From Croceivirga sp. (GTDB lineage Bacteria > Bacteroidota > Bacteroidia > Flavobacteriales > Flavobacteriaceae): a stretch of 64,000 bases of DNA. The position numbers and the translations under genes were made by a program. The notes beneath the pieces are model-generated. The model did not search any database. It was not told the origin of the DNA and worked only from the letters and a program-made list of their open reading frames with translations. Positions 28,476 through 37,926 of this stretch are shown piece by piece. The stretch's first letter is position 1; each line of letters begins with the position of its first letter. The stretch spans positions 1-64,000 of the forward strand of contig JANQQQ010000017.1 of the NCBI GenBank assembly GCA_028284935.1. The letters are read 5' to 3'.

Positions 28476-29405
28476 ATGCAAATTACCAACACCATACTCA
28501 TGATCCGCCCCGTGGCGTTTAGAAAGAACGAGCAAACAGCCGTAAACAATTATTTTCAGGAAGACATTTCCATTGCGAATTCTGAAATCAACGCCAAGGC
28601 ACAAAAAGAATTCGATCAATTTGTGGCAACACTTCGCCATTACGGTGTCACTGTCATTGTAGTTGACGATAATAAGGATAATGATACCCCAGACTCCATT
28701 TTTCCGAATAATTGGGTATCCTTTCACCATACGGGTAGCGTAGCGGTATATCCTATGTTTGCCGAGAACCGAAGGAAGGAGCGAAGGGAGGATATTTTTG
28801 ACATTCTTGAAAGCCATGGTTTCCTAATTAATACCGTTGTAGACTATACGGCTGCCGAACAGGAAGGGGTCTTTTTGGAAGGTACCGGGAGTATCTTAAA
28901 AGATAGGGTCAACCAAAAGGCCTATTGCGCACTTTCGGAACGTGCCCATGAGGAATTGTTCATAGAGTTTTGTGAGGATTTCGATTGTTTTCCCGTAATT
29001 TTTACGGCCAACCAGACGGTCAATGGCGAACGAAAGCCCATTTACCACACCAATGTGATGATGGCCATGGCAGAGACTTTTGTGGTCATTTGTCTGGACG
29101 CCATTGACGACAAAAAGGAACGGAAGAACGTGGTGGAGCACTTGAGGAAAGATGGCAAGGAGATTATTGCTATCACAGAGGCCCAAATGCATGCGTTTGC
29201 CGGCAACATGCTTCAGGTGTATGGAAAAGACGACCAACGCTTTATGGTCATGAGTTCACAGGCATTTCAAAGCTTGCGGGAAGACCAAATTGCTGCAATA
29301 GAAGAACATTGCGCTATTGTGCACAGTCCTTTGGACACCATTGAAACCTGTGGTGGAGGATCGGCCCGTTGTATGATGGCAGAGGTATTTTTGCCTAAAG
29401 TGTAA
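28476..29405 (+). CDS. ctlX: CtlX-like citrulline hydrolase of the amidinotransferase superfamily
   Basis: The protein (309 aa from the ATG at 28476) fits the CtlX branch of the guanidino-group-modifying enzymes. MIRPVAFRKNEQTAVNNYFQ, DSIFPNNWVSFHHTGSVAVYPM, PIYHTNVMMAM with the catalytic His, and TCGGGSARCMMAEVFLP with the C-terminal Cys are characteristic. CtlX acts in citrulline/arginine catabolism. The frame is open for ten codons upstream from a TTG, but the -7 box lies inside that extension, so the ATG is preferred. The next minus-strand gene ends at the adjacent base. Confidence 0.85.
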   Translation: MQITNTILMIRPVAFRKNEQTAVNNYFQEDISIANSEINAKAQKEFDQFVATLRHYGVTVIVVDDNKDNDTPDSIFPNNWVSFHHTGSVAVYPMFAENRRKERREDIFDILESHGFLINTVVDYTAAEQEGVFLEGTGSILKDRVNQKAYCALSERAHEELFIEFCEDFDCFPVIFTANQTVNGERKPIYHTNVMMAMAETFVVICLDAIDDKKERKNVVEHLRKDGKEIIAITEAQMHAFAGNMLQVYGKDDQRFMVMSSQAFQSLREDQIAAIEEHCAIVHSPLDTIETCGGGSARCMMAEVFLPKV

Positions 29406-30908
29406 TCATTCTTCGCTTACCGTAAACTCCCGAATGGCCTGATTGGGTTCCATGATGGTATAGCCTTTCCAAAATTCGGGGTCGTAAGTGGGCATATAGG
29501 TGGCTTTAACACTCTTGTCTTCCTTGTATGCCTCAAATTGACTTTGATCGATGAGGGTGTTCTCAAAAACCACCAGTTCCCATTTATTGGTGTTGGTCAT
29601 TCTAAAATCAATGTTCAATCGAAGTTCATTTTGTTTACGACGGCCCTTTACATTTTTGTTCTTTTCAATGACATCCAAGGGCCGGTCCAATCGAAACCAA
29701 CGCCCAAAATTAAAATCAGCAAACTTGAGGTCGTATTTGCCGTTGGACAATTGGGTGAATTGCATACTGCCCTTATAAAGGGTTTCCCTATAAAAAATAC
29801 CAAGCAATCTAAAGTTTTTGAGGTTCTTTAAATTTTCAAAATCAATGCGCATAACGGCATAATCCTCAATGTTTACATAAACTCGACCTTTAAAGTCGGC
29901 ACCGCCTTTTGGACTAAAGTCGATGACATAGACTCCCGCATTTTCAATATCAGTATACCCCACTAATTCAAATTCGTACTTTCTGGTTTTTTCAATGAGG
30001 TCCAGTTTGCTGTCTTCTTGGTAAAAGACTTCCTGCAAAAGTTCATCAAAAATGTGTTTCTGTCCATCCACTACTCCCGAAATGGTATCCCGTTGTATTT
30101 CCTTTTCCAATACCTCAGCATTTTTGGCTGTGGCCTCATCCGCTTCCATTTCCTCCATCACTTCTTCTACTTGAACCTTTTGGCTAAAAATCCCAGATTT
30201 AATTTTAAGGTATGAATCTGGTTTTATGTTCTTTTTGAACATGGTCTCCATGCGTTTGCCCAAATCTTCAAAGGAACCAATATCTTTTTTGTCGTAGAGT
30301 TCTGCAGCTTTAAGCACGTTTACCTTGTATGCTGTGTTTGTTTTATAAAAATCCCCTAAGGCTTCGGTATAGTGGTAGGAATTCCGGGGAATGGCCATTG
30401 CTATACTGTCAATCAATTCCTTATTCAATTCTTCTATGGAGGATTTTTCAAACCCAAAGTCCACCTTTTGAATATTTCCAAATACGGATTGCCTTAGGAA
30501 ATAGCGTTGTTTCAAGGGGGCGCTGTTTCTATTTTGCGGCAAGTGTTCTTTCATTCGCGCTATAATCTCGTCTACATCCAATTCCTCATCAAATACATAT
30601 ACACCACTCAATTCAATGGCTTTGGGTTTCATGATTATAATGGAATCCTGCAGTTGCCCTAAGGAAAAACCAACCTTTTCGTACCCCATGGAAGAAACAT
30701 AAACAGAATCCAGCAATTGTGTACGCTGTTCCAGCGTAAAAGAGAACTTTCCTTCTTCATTCGTAATGACCCCTTGGTTTTTCCCATATTGAATAGTGGC
30801 ATAGGGAATGCCCTTTTTGGTCTTAGCATCCAACAGTTGGGACGAATAGGTCTGAGCTATAATTTGACCACTCAAAAGCACAAATAGCGATAAAAGTTTA
30901 AATTTCAT
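29406..30908 (-). CDS. exported CarboxypepD_reg-like domain protein
   Basis: The 500-aa protein starts with a signal peptide (MKFKLLSLFVLLSGQIIAQ). It continues with a carboxypeptidase-regulatory-like beta-sandwich (about residues 20-100), with the pattern KKGIPYATIQYGKNQGVITNEEGKFSF. The remaining 400 residues are a periplasmic region with many acidic and aromatic residues and a coiled-coil-like stretch near VEEVMEEMEADEATAKNAEV. Such proteins are common in Bacteroidota and mostly uncharacterised. A start seven codons earlier is possible, but the chosen Met gives a clean signal peptide. Confidence 0.7.
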   Translation of the reverse strand: MKFKLLSLFVLLSGQIIAQTYSSQLLDAKTKKGIPYATIQYGKNQGVITNEEGKFSFTLEQRTQLLDSVYVSSMGYEKVGFSLGQLQDSIIIMKPKAIELSGVYVFDEELDVDEIIARMKEHLPQNRNSAPLKQRYFLRQSVFGNIQKVDFGFEKSSIEELNKELIDSIAMAIPRNSYHYTEALGDFYKTNTAYKVNVLKAAELYDKKDIGSFEDLGKRMETMFKKNIKPDSYLKIKSGIFSQKVQVEEVMEEMEADEATAKNAEVLEKEIQRDTISGVVDGQKHIFDELLQEVFYQEDSKLDLIEKTRKYEFELVGYTDIENAGVYVIDFSPKGGADFKGRVYVNIEDYAVMRIDFENLKNLKNFRLLGIFYRETLYKGSMQFTQLSNGKYDLKFADFNFGRWFRLDRPLDVIEKNKNVKGRRKQNELRLNIDFRMTNTNKWELVVFENTLIDQSQFEAYKEDKSVKATYMPTYDPEFWKGYTIMEPNQAIREFTVSEE

Positions 30909-31005
30909 GTATTTCAATTGAAGGCTCACCTGTAAAGACTCCTTTTAGTAACAAATGGTTGCTTGGTTGACGAATAATTCCATTTTTTGTTTCATCAAAA
31001 AGGTG

Positions 31006-32427
31006 TCAATGGGAAATATTCCGAATCATACCCCCGAATATGAAATAGTGAAAGGGTAAAACACTATACCAATACAGACGCCCTTTAAGGCCTTTAGGCC
31101 TAAAAGTGGCTATCTGGTGCAGTACTTTTTGGTCGTCAATTTTAAATTCCAACCAAGCTTCGCCTGGGAGTCGCATTTCAGCAAAAAGCAACAGACGTTT
31201 TCCTTTTTTATCCGCTAAGAGTACCCTCCAAAAGTCCAGTGCGTCCCCAGGGAAAATTTTATTGGGATGGGTACGTCCACGGCGTAGCCCAGGTCCACCA
31301 TTGAGCTTATCCAAAAAACCCCGTATTTTCCAAAGCCAGCTGCCATAGTACCAGCCGGTTTCCCCACCAATGCGCCAGATATTTTCCAATGTTTTCTCTT
31401 CGTTGGTGATGGTCACTTTTTGTACATCCCTTAGCACGCCATATTTTGGCACTTGGATATATTTTTCCAAATCCTCCTGTACCTGACCGCTGGCAATACT
31501 GTCTTTCCAACTGCTGATAACCAGATTTTGTTCTATCTTTTTAAAGGCCATGGCAATGGCCTCCTTGTAGGAATGTGTTTCAATGCCTAATAATTGCTGG
31601 AGGTGATTGTTGCGGGCCACTACCTCCATTTTCATACTGTCCACTAGATTGATGGCCAATTTATAGGAGGTTGAGGTGACGAAATATAACCAGTAGGAGG
31701 ATAACTTCGGGGTCATTACGGGAACGGTAAAAATCCAGTTTTTAAACCCCCTAACACTAGCATACTGGTGCAACATTTCCTTGTAGGTCAAAATATCAGG
31801 ACCGCCAATATCAAAGGATTCATTATAGGTTTTTTTATGGCCTAGGACTCCAGTCAGAAATTTGACGACATCTCGAATGGCGACTGGTTGACTTTTGGTC
31901 AATACCCATTTTGGGGTAATCATTACGGGTAGCTTCTCGCAGAGGTCACGGATGATTTCAAATGAAGAGCTACCGGAACCCACTATAATACCGGCACGTA
32001 GCACAGTAAGGTTAAAGTGGCCTTGATAAAGAATTTCCTCTACATTTTTTCGGGAAGACAGATGTTTGGACAGTTTTTCTTCATTGACAATACCACTAAG
32101 GTAAATCACCTGTTCACAAGAAGTTTGCGATAGGTGTTGGTTAAAATTTGTGGCTGCCTTTGCCTCTTTTTCATCAAAATCGGTAGTTGATCCTGTCATG
32201 GAGTGGATGAGATAATAGGCAGCATTGATGTCCTGAGGGATGATTCCTGGTCGGAATTCGTTTAGAAAGTCCACTTCAATGATTTCCACTTTTTTTCTGG
32301 TCTTTGCATCAATGGACAAACGATTTTCATCGCGAACCGCGCATACAATGTGATGGCCTAACTCCAAAAGTCTGGGAAGCAGGCGCATCCCAATATAGCC
32401 ATTGGCTCCGGTGAGTAGGATTTTCAT
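31006..32427 (-). CDS. SDR-family NAD(P)-binding protein with C-terminal DUF2867-like domain
   Basis: The 473-aa protein begins with an atypical short-chain dehydrogenase/NmrA-like Rossmann domain: MKILLTGANGYIGMRLLPRL and FYLIHSMTG-like AYYLIHSMTG follow the usual order. Its last 150 residues (ENIWRIGGETGWYYGSWLWKIRG onward, then FWRVLLADKKGKRLLLFAEMRLPGEAWLEF) match the layout of DUF2867 proteins. The substrate is unknown. Its start overlaps the upstream gene by four bases, so the two are translationally coupled. Confidence 0.8.
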   Translation of the reverse strand: MKILLTGANGYIGMRLLPRLLELGHHIVCAVRDENRLSIDAKTRKKVEIIEVDFLNEFRPGIIPQDINAAYYLIHSMTGSTTDFDEKEAKAATNFNQHLSQTSCEQVIYLSGIVNEEKLSKHLSSRKNVEEILYQGHFNLTVLRAGIIVGSGSSSFEIIRDLCEKLPVMITPKWVLTKSQPVAIRDVVKFLTGVLGHKKTYNESFDIGGPDILTYKEMLHQYASVRGFKNWIFTVPVMTPKLSSYWLYFVTSTSYKLAINLVDSMKMEVVARNNHLQQLLGIETHSYKEAIAMAFKKIEQNLVISSWKDSIASGQVQEDLEKYIQVPKYGVLRDVQKVTITNEEKTLENIWRIGGETGWYYGSWLWKIRGFLDKLNGGPGLRRGRTHPNKIFPGDALDFWRVLLADKKGKRLLLFAEMRLPGEAWLEFKIDDQKVLHQIATFRPKGLKGRLYWYSVLPFHYFIFGGMIRNISH

Positions 32428-32849
32428 AAATCCTCAATGTTGGTTGGGGCGTTATCCGCCTTGTAATCCAGTATTTTTTTAAAGAATTTTTGGATGGCCT
32501 TGGTATCCGATTTCACCTTGATAAAATAATTATCCCGATAAATTGAATATATGGCAAAGTCCCCTTTATAAATAATCAATTTATAGTAGGGAATGACTAG
32601 GGCATACGATTCCAGTAGAGAACGAAAACCAACGATAATTCCTTTAGGGCGCATTTCAATGTTGCAGCAATCAGCATTGTTGTCCAAAATCAATAGGTTG
32701 CGAATTTCAACACTTGTTTCGGTAATTTCAAGTTTCGGGCTACCAATGCCTCCCATTGTAAAACGCTCCTTTAGGGTGAAGGGTTTGCCTACTTCGGCGT
32801 CGATTTTTCTTGTAATGTCTGAGTTGGAATACGAAACATTCAATAGCAT
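32424..32849 (-). CDS. hypothetical protein coupled to the SDR/DUF2867 gene
   Basis: A 141-aa soluble protein with no signal peptide or membrane helix. It has alternating beta-type segments (RMRPKGIIVGFRSLLESYALVIPYYKLIIYKGDFAIYSI-like strands around residues 66-105) and a helical C-terminus with ADTKAIQKFFKK-like character. This suggests a PH-like or small alpha/beta fold, but I do not recognise the family. It overlaps the downstream gene by ATGA. Confidence 0.7.
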   Translation of the reverse strand: MLLNVSYSNSDITRKIDAEVGKPFTLKERFTMGGIGSPKLEITETSVEIRNLLILDNNADCCNIEMRPKGIIVGFRSLLESYALVIPYYKLIIYKGDFAIYSIYRDNYFIKVKSDTKAIQKFFKKILDYKADNAPTNIEDL

Positions 32850-32913
32850 TTTTAAAATTACTGATTCGATTCCCGTTCCTTCTTAAAACTTCGCTAAAAC
32901 CCTATAAAAAATG

Positions 32914-32921
32914 TAGTTTTG
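32914..32921 (+). promoter_or_regulatory. -7 box of argS
   Basis: TAGTTTTG fits TAnnTTTG and lies 21 bases before the ATG at 32943. Its position inside the open upstream extension of the argS frame argues for a start at 32931 or 32943 rather than the TTG at 32919. Confidence 0.5.
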
Positions 32922-32942
32922 CAGGCTGAAATGGCATTTGCA

Positions 32943-34724
32943 ATGGAGCTACAACACATTTTGGAACAAAAGGTAAAGGAAGCAGTACAAACGATTTTTG
33001 AAGTTGACCTTCCTTCGGTGGAGTTTCAACCTACCCGAAAAGATTTTGAAGGGGATATCACCGTAGTGGTTTTTCCCATGCTGCGATGGGTTAAAGGAAA
33101 TCCTGTTCAAATAGGTACTCAGATTGGTGAATACTTACAGGAAAATGTTCCTGAAATATCCAAATTCAATGTGGTCAAAGGGTTTTTGAATCTAGCGGTT
33201 GCGGATGGCTTTTATTTGAATTTCTTCAACACCATTTTGAATATGGAACATTTTGGCTATCAATCTCCAAATACCAAGGATGCGATAATGGTGGAGTATT
33301 CCTCCCCAAATACCAATAAACCCTTGCATTTGGGACATATCCGGAATAATTTGCTAGGATATTCCGTTGCTGAAATTCTAAAAGCAGCAGGTCATAAGGT
33401 GTACAAAACCCAAATTATCAATGACCGTGGTATCCATATCTGTAAAAGTATGCTGGCCTGGCAGAGGTTCGGAAATGGGGAAACTCCTGAATCTTCTGGA
33501 TTGAAAAGTGACCATTTGGTAGGAAAGTATTACGTTGAATTTGACAAAGCCTATAAGGCAGAAATTACCCAATTGGTTTCCGAAGGAAAAGAAAAGGCAA
33601 TTGCAGAAAAGGAAGCCCCAATTTTGGTCAATGCCCAAGAAATGTTACGTAGGTGGGAATCGGGTGATGACGAAGTAGTAACCTTATGGAAAAAAATGAA
33701 TGGTTGGGTGTATGAAGGATTTGATATCACTTACAAGAATTTGGGAGTGGATTTTGATACATTGTATTACGAGAGTGATACCTATCTCCTTGGCCGGGAT
33801 GTGGTCAAAGCAGGTCTTGAAAAGGGGGTGTTCTTTAAAAAAGAGGATGGTAGTGTCTGGATTGACCTCACCGATGAGGGTCTGGATGAAAAAATTGTGC
33901 TACGCTCGGACGGGACTGCAGTATACATGACCCAGGATATCGGTACGGCCATTCAACGCGTGACCGATTTCCCGGACATTAATGGGATGGTATACACCGT
34001 AGGGAATGAACAGGATTATCATTTTAAGGTACTTTTTTTGATTTTGAGGAAACTGGGCTTTTCATGGGCCGAAAAGCTATATCATCTAAGTTACGGTATG
34101 GTGGATTTGCCTTCCGGCAAGATGAAAAGTAGGGAAGGGACCGTAGTTGACGCGGATGACCTTATCCAAAACATGGAAGATACCGCCGCAGAAATCTCTC
34201 AAGAATTGGGGAAATTGGATGGATATTCCGATGATGAAAAAAAGAAACTCTATCGAACCATCGGTTTAGGAGCCCTAAAATACTATATCCTAAAAGTAGA
34301 TCCCAAAAAGCGGATTTTGTTCAATCCTGAAGAATCGGTGGATTTTCAAGGAAATACTGGGCCATTTATTCAGTATACCTATGCCAGGATACAATCCATT
34401 TTAAGAAAGGCCAATCTGAGCGAGATTCCTTCTGCCCTAGACCCTAAATTGGATGTGCACCCAAAGGAAAAGGAACTATTGAAACAGTTACAACTATTTC
34501 CTGGGAAAGTACAGGAGGCTGCCGACAATTATAGTCCGGCATTAATTGCCAATTATACCTATGATCTGGTCAAGGAATTCAATTCGTTTTACCAGCAGGT
34601 CTCCATTCTAGGGGAAACTGATAAAGCAAAACGTCAATTTAGGATTCTCCTATCCAAAAAGGTTGGGGAGGTGATTCGCGATGCATTTCGCCTGTTGGGG
34701 GTTGATGTTCCCCAGCGCATGTAA
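32943..34724 (+). CDS. argS: arginyl-tRNA synthetase
   Basis: ArgRS (593 aa) charges tRNA-Arg. The class I signature appears as NKPLHLGHIRNN near residue 126 and the KMSK-equivalent as SGKMKSREGT. The anticodon-binding helical domain ends in AFRLLGVDVPQRM. The ATG at 32943 gives MELQHILEQKVKEAV, the N-terminus usual in flavobacterial ArgRS, and lies downstream of the -7 box. The gene is divergent from the SDR pair. Confidence 0.95.
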   Translation: MELQHILEQKVKEAVQTIFEVDLPSVEFQPTRKDFEGDITVVVFPMLRWVKGNPVQIGTQIGEYLQENVPEISKFNVVKGFLNLAVADGFYLNFFNTILNMEHFGYQSPNTKDAIMVEYSSPNTNKPLHLGHIRNNLLGYSVAEILKAAGHKVYKTQIINDRGIHICKSMLAWQRFGNGETPESSGLKSDHLVGKYYVEFDKAYKAEITQLVSEGKEKAIAEKEAPILVNAQEMLRRWESGDDEVVTLWKKMNGWVYEGFDITYKNLGVDFDTLYYESDTYLLGRDVVKAGLEKGVFFKKEDGSVWIDLTDEGLDEKIVLRSDGTAVYMTQDIGTAIQRVTDFPDINGMVYTVGNEQDYHFKVLFLILRKLGFSWAEKLYHLSYGMVDLPSGKMKSREGTVVDADDLIQNMEDTAAEISQELGKLDGYSDDEKKKLYRTIGLGALKYYILKVDPKKRILFNPEESVDFQGNTGPFIQYTYARIQSILRKANLSEIPSALDPKLDVHPKEKELLKQLQLFPGKVQEAADNYSPALIANYTYDLVKEFNSFYQQVSILGETDKAKRQFRILLSKKVGEVIRDAFRLLGVDVPQRM

Positions 34725-34789
34725 TACTTAAATTAGTATCATGATTGAACAATGGCACAAATCATCTATATTGTAAGTGCCATTCGATC

Positions 34790-36988
34790 ATGACCATGCA
34801 GACGCAAAAAACCAAGCTTAAAAAATTCGGCACTTTCGGTGGGGTGTTTACGCCAACACTCCTGACCATTCTTGGAGTGATCATGTACTTGCGAATGGGC
34901 TGGGTGGTAGGCAATGCTGGTCTGCTTGGCGCATGGATAATTATCCTTGTTTCATTTTTGATCACGCTGTGTACGGCACTTTCCATGTCTGCCATTACCA
35001 CCAATATCCGTATTGGGGCCGGTGGTGCCTACGCCATTATATCACAGGCCCTGGGCTTGGAGGTAGGGGGAAGCCTTGGGATTCCCCGATATATTTCACA
35101 AGGTTTGGCGGTGACCATGTATATTTTCGGTTTTCGGGAGGGATGGCTGGGTATATTTCCCAACCATGACCCCTTTCTGGTGGACATCATCGTCTTCTCT
35201 ATACTTATTTGCATTGCCTATATCAGTGCGGATTTGGCCATTAAGACCCAATATTTTATAATGGGGGTCATTGTCCTATCCCTGATTTCCATAGTAATGG
35301 CCGCCTATCACGGTTCCATGACCATTCCAACAGAGAATGCCATTCGCTGGGGTACATTTAGGGGCTCCATTGAGAATGGTTTTGGTGGAAGTAGTTTTTG
35401 GATGGTATTCGCCGTGTTTTTTCCGGCGGCTACGGGAATCATGGCTGGAGCCAATATGTCCGGTGAGCTTAGAGATCCCAAAAAAAGCATACCGTTGGGA
35501 ACCCTTTGGGCCATCGGGGTAAGTTTTGTGATTTATATGGTGCTGGCCTTTTGGATTGCTCGTTCGGCCTCCGAGGATGAGTTGGTATCCAATTATAACG
35601 TGATCATTGATAAGTCTTACTTTGGACCCCTGGTGATTGCCGGTGTTCTTGGAGCGACCTTTTCCTCCGCCCTAGCTTCAATCGTTGGTTCCTCGCGCAT
35701 CCTTTTTGCTATGGGGGAACATAAGGTGTTGCCCTATGCCAATTTTCTTTCGGGTCAAAGCGCCAATGGCCAGCCAAGAAATGCCATGGTGGTTACGGGA
35801 ATTATGATTTTTGCGACGATGTTATTGCGGGATTTAAATGCCATAGCCCCATTGGTCACCCTCTTTTTCTTGATTACCTATGCCATGATCAATATTGTGG
35901 TCATCATTGAACAACAACTGGGATTAATAAGTTATCGACCCATCTTTAAGGTGCATAAGTGGATTCCATGGGTGGGACTATTTTCCTCCATCATGGCCAT
36001 GTTTATTATTAATCCCACCATTAGTTTGGTTTCTTTGGTCATTGTTTTTGTGGTGTATTGGTTTTTGTCCAAGCAAAATTTGGAGACCCCATTTGAGGAT
36101 GTGCGCTCTGGATTATTTGTGTCATTCGCGGAATGGGCGGCCAAGCATACCTGGGGAATGAAAAAAATGCAGCAACGGGCATGGAAACCCAACTTAATGG
36201 TTCCCATTCGGGATATAAGCGGGGCGAAGGGAAACTTTCAGTTTTTACGAAATATTGCCGCCCCCAAGGGCTCGATCAAACTATTGGGTATAGCACCTTT
36301 TTCCGGTAGCGAATCCTTCACTACTGAACTAATATCGCTTTCGGAAGCCTTTCGCAATAAAGGAGTGTTTTCTTCATGGACGGTCATTCATACCGATGAA
36401 TTTGCCAAAGGGGTGAACTACGGAAACCAAGCCCTTAAAGGTGCTTTCTTTAGACCCAATATTGTATTTCTGAATCTGCAGCAACATGATGATTTTGAAA
36501 CGGAAATCAAACCGGTAATTCAAGAAAGCGTACGGTTGGAGATTGGGGTATTACTGTTTTCTGCCCATCCAACAGCACTTTTGGGACAACGAAATCTTAT
36601 CAATGTATGGGTGAGTGATAGAAGGGGCAACTGGGAATTGGGTTGGGATATAGGAAGTTTGGATTTGTCCACGTTGATTGCGTATAAACTAAAAAAGAAT
36701 TGGGAGGCACGGATTCGATTGATCATGGTCATCAGTCAAGCTGATGAAGAGGAAAACGCGAAAAAGTTTCTCAATTCTTTGGTGAATTTGGCCAGACTCC
36801 CTGAAACATTGATTGAGGTTCATTTGGGGGATTTTAGGGAATTCACGCGGAAAGCGCCTTCAGCGGATCTCAATATTTTTGGAATGGATGCGGAATTCAA
36901 ACATGATTTCATCATGGAAATGACCAAAAAGACTAATAGCTCATGTCTGTTTGTCAAAGATTCCGGGCATGAGAGTATTTTAGCTTAG
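34790..36988 (+). CDS. SLC12-like cation-chloride/amino-acid permease
   Basis: The 732-aa protein has about twelve membrane helices in its first 430 residues and a soluble C-terminal region of about 280 residues. FGTFGGVFTPTLLTILGVIMYLRMGWVVGNAG and the segment FFPAATGIMAGANMSGELRDPKKSIPLGT match the cation-chloride cotransporter branch of the APC superfamily. Known relatives couple chloride to Na+ or K+; ion preference cannot be read here. The frame stays open upstream from a TTG at 34745, but the ATG at 34790 gives the family-like start. It ends at a strong terminator. Confidence 0.8.
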   Translation: MTMQTQKTKLKKFGTFGGVFTPTLLTILGVIMYLRMGWVVGNAGLLGAWIIILVSFLITLCTALSMSAITTNIRIGAGGAYAIISQALGLEVGGSLGIPRYISQGLAVTMYIFGFREGWLGIFPNHDPFLVDIIVFSILICIAYISADLAIKTQYFIMGVIVLSLISIVMAAYHGSMTIPTENAIRWGTFRGSIENGFGGSSFWMVFAVFFPAATGIMAGANMSGELRDPKKSIPLGTLWAIGVSFVIYMVLAFWIARSASEDELVSNYNVIIDKSYFGPLVIAGVLGATFSSALASIVGSSRILFAMGEHKVLPYANFLSGQSANGQPRNAMVVTGIMIFATMLLRDLNAIAPLVTLFFLITYAMINIVVIIEQQLGLISYRPIFKVHKWIPWVGLFSSIMAMFIINPTISLVSLVIVFVVYWFLSKQNLETPFEDVRSGLFVSFAEWAAKHTWGMKKMQQRAWKPNLMVPIRDISGAKGNFQFLRNIAAPKGSIKLLGIAPFSGSESFTTELISLSEAFRNKGVFSSWTVIHTDEFAKGVNYGNQALKGAFFRPNIVFLNLQQHDDFETEIKPVIQESVRLEIGVLLFSAHPTALLGQRNLINVWVSDRRGNWELGWDIGSLDLSTLIAYKLKKNWEARIRLIMVISQADEEENAKKFLNSLVNLARLPETLIEVHLGDFREFTRKAPSADLNIFGMDAEFKHDFIMEMTKKTNSSCLFVKDSGHESILA

Positions 36989-37001
36989 ACGGGAAGGTAT
37001 C

Positions 37002-37034
37002 AAAAAAGCCCCTGCTTAAGAAACAGGGGCTTTT
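37002..37034. terminator. bidirectional terminator between the permease and rhodopsin genes
   Basis: GCCCCTG (37008-37014) pairs with CAGGGGC (37024-37030). Six A lie before the stem and four T after it, so it can serve both convergent genes. Confidence 0.85.
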
Positions 37035-37055
37035 CAAGTAACCAACTAAAAATAA

Positions 37056-37808
37056 CTACGAATCTGACGTAGAAGATTGTGAGGCAACGGCAGCTCCATA
37101 AACAACCAAACCGAAACCAATTTTATTGATGGCGTCACCAATATTATAAATAACGTCCATATTCAACCCTTCAAAGATTCCATCGTACCAACCCGTGGTT
37201 CCTGCCATGTATCCAATGGGATAAATGGCCCAACCTACCAGCACGAACCAACAGAGCGTTTTGTGGGCTTTTAGTACAGAACCTCCAGCAGATTCCGCCA
37301 ATTTTTTGGCATTACCAAACCATATTTCATAAACAATGTAGAAGTAGGCTATACCGGAAATAAGACCCCAAAGTGCAGGTCCTGAACCCGTTGTGTAGAC
37401 CGCTTCCCCGAAATATCCTGTAACTAACATAACGACCGAAGCAAAAATTAATTTCCACATCAATGACTTTTGGGCACCCGCTACCTTAAGGATGAGATAG
37501 AATTCCACACACATTAAAGGCACAGTAAGTGTCCAGTCCACATATCTAAAGAATGTAGGGGATTCTCCCACACCAGCCCAATAGTCGCGCATGTACCAAT
37601 AGTGTACGGCAGCAATAAAGGTAATCAATCCTGAAACCAGAATAGAGGTTTTCCACTTTCTATCAAAGCTGTTCATGGACAAAAAGAAGAAAGCAGAGGC
37701 GGCCATCATCGCCATGCACCCTACGAAAAAGGTGAATCCAACGTAGTCATCGTTGGCAATCTTGCTAACATCGGCTAACAAGGGTAAGCTTAACAATAAA
37801 GATTTCAT
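37056..37808 (-). CDS. proteorhodopsin, green-absorbing proton-pump type
   Basis: A 250-aa seven-helix microbial rhodopsin. The retinal Schiff-base lysine is K229 (NIGDAINKIGFG). Helix C reads RYVDWTLTVPLMCVEFYLI: D91 (acceptor), T95 and E102 (donor) form the Asp-Thr-Glu set of outward proton pumps, not the Asn-Asp-Gln set of sodium pumps. H69 is the acceptor-linked histidine. The spectral-tuning site is Met99, the flavobacterial version of the green-absorbing form. The first ~15 residues look like a signal peptide. The protein should generate proton-motive force in light with retinal supplied by the divergent blh gene. Confidence 0.96.
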   Translation of the reverse strand: MKSLLLSLPLLADVSKIANDDYVGFTFFVGCMAMMAASAFFFLSMNSFDRKWKTSILVSGLITFIAAVHYWYMRDYWAGVGESPTFFRYVDWTLTVPLMCVEFYLILKVAGAQKSLMWKLIFASVVMLVTGYFGEAVYTTGSGPALWGLISGIAYFYIVYEIWFGNAKKLAESAGGSVLKAHKTLCWFVLVGWAIYPIGYMAGTTGWYDGIFEGLNMDVIYNIGDAINKIGFGLVVYGAAVASQSSTSDS

Positions 37809-37838
37809 ATATATAAGAGTTAATTAATTTTGTTAAAC

Positions 37839-37846
37839 CAAATGTA
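37839..37846 (-). promoter_or_regulatory. -7 box of the rhodopsin gene
   Basis: On the minus strand this reads TACATTTG, a perfect TAnnTTTG match, 31 bases before the ATG at 37808. No TTTG lies at the -33 position. The whole 118-base rhodopsin-blh spacer is extremely A/T-rich. Confidence 0.55.
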
Positions 37847-37926
37847 AAAAAAGTTAAACAATAAAATGATAAAAAATGTTTAAAATTTTTACTATATATT
37901 TAAACAAAAGTTGAAAAACTAAGAAT

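Noticed and set aside
32919-32942. Earlier TTG start for argS
   Set aside because: The -7 box TAGTTTTG covers this codon, so it would not be transcribed. The ATG at 32943 gives the usual N-terminus.
34724-34760. TACT-6-AGTA palindrome after argS as an operator
   Set aside because: Arms of four bases in A/T-rich sequence are expected by chance.
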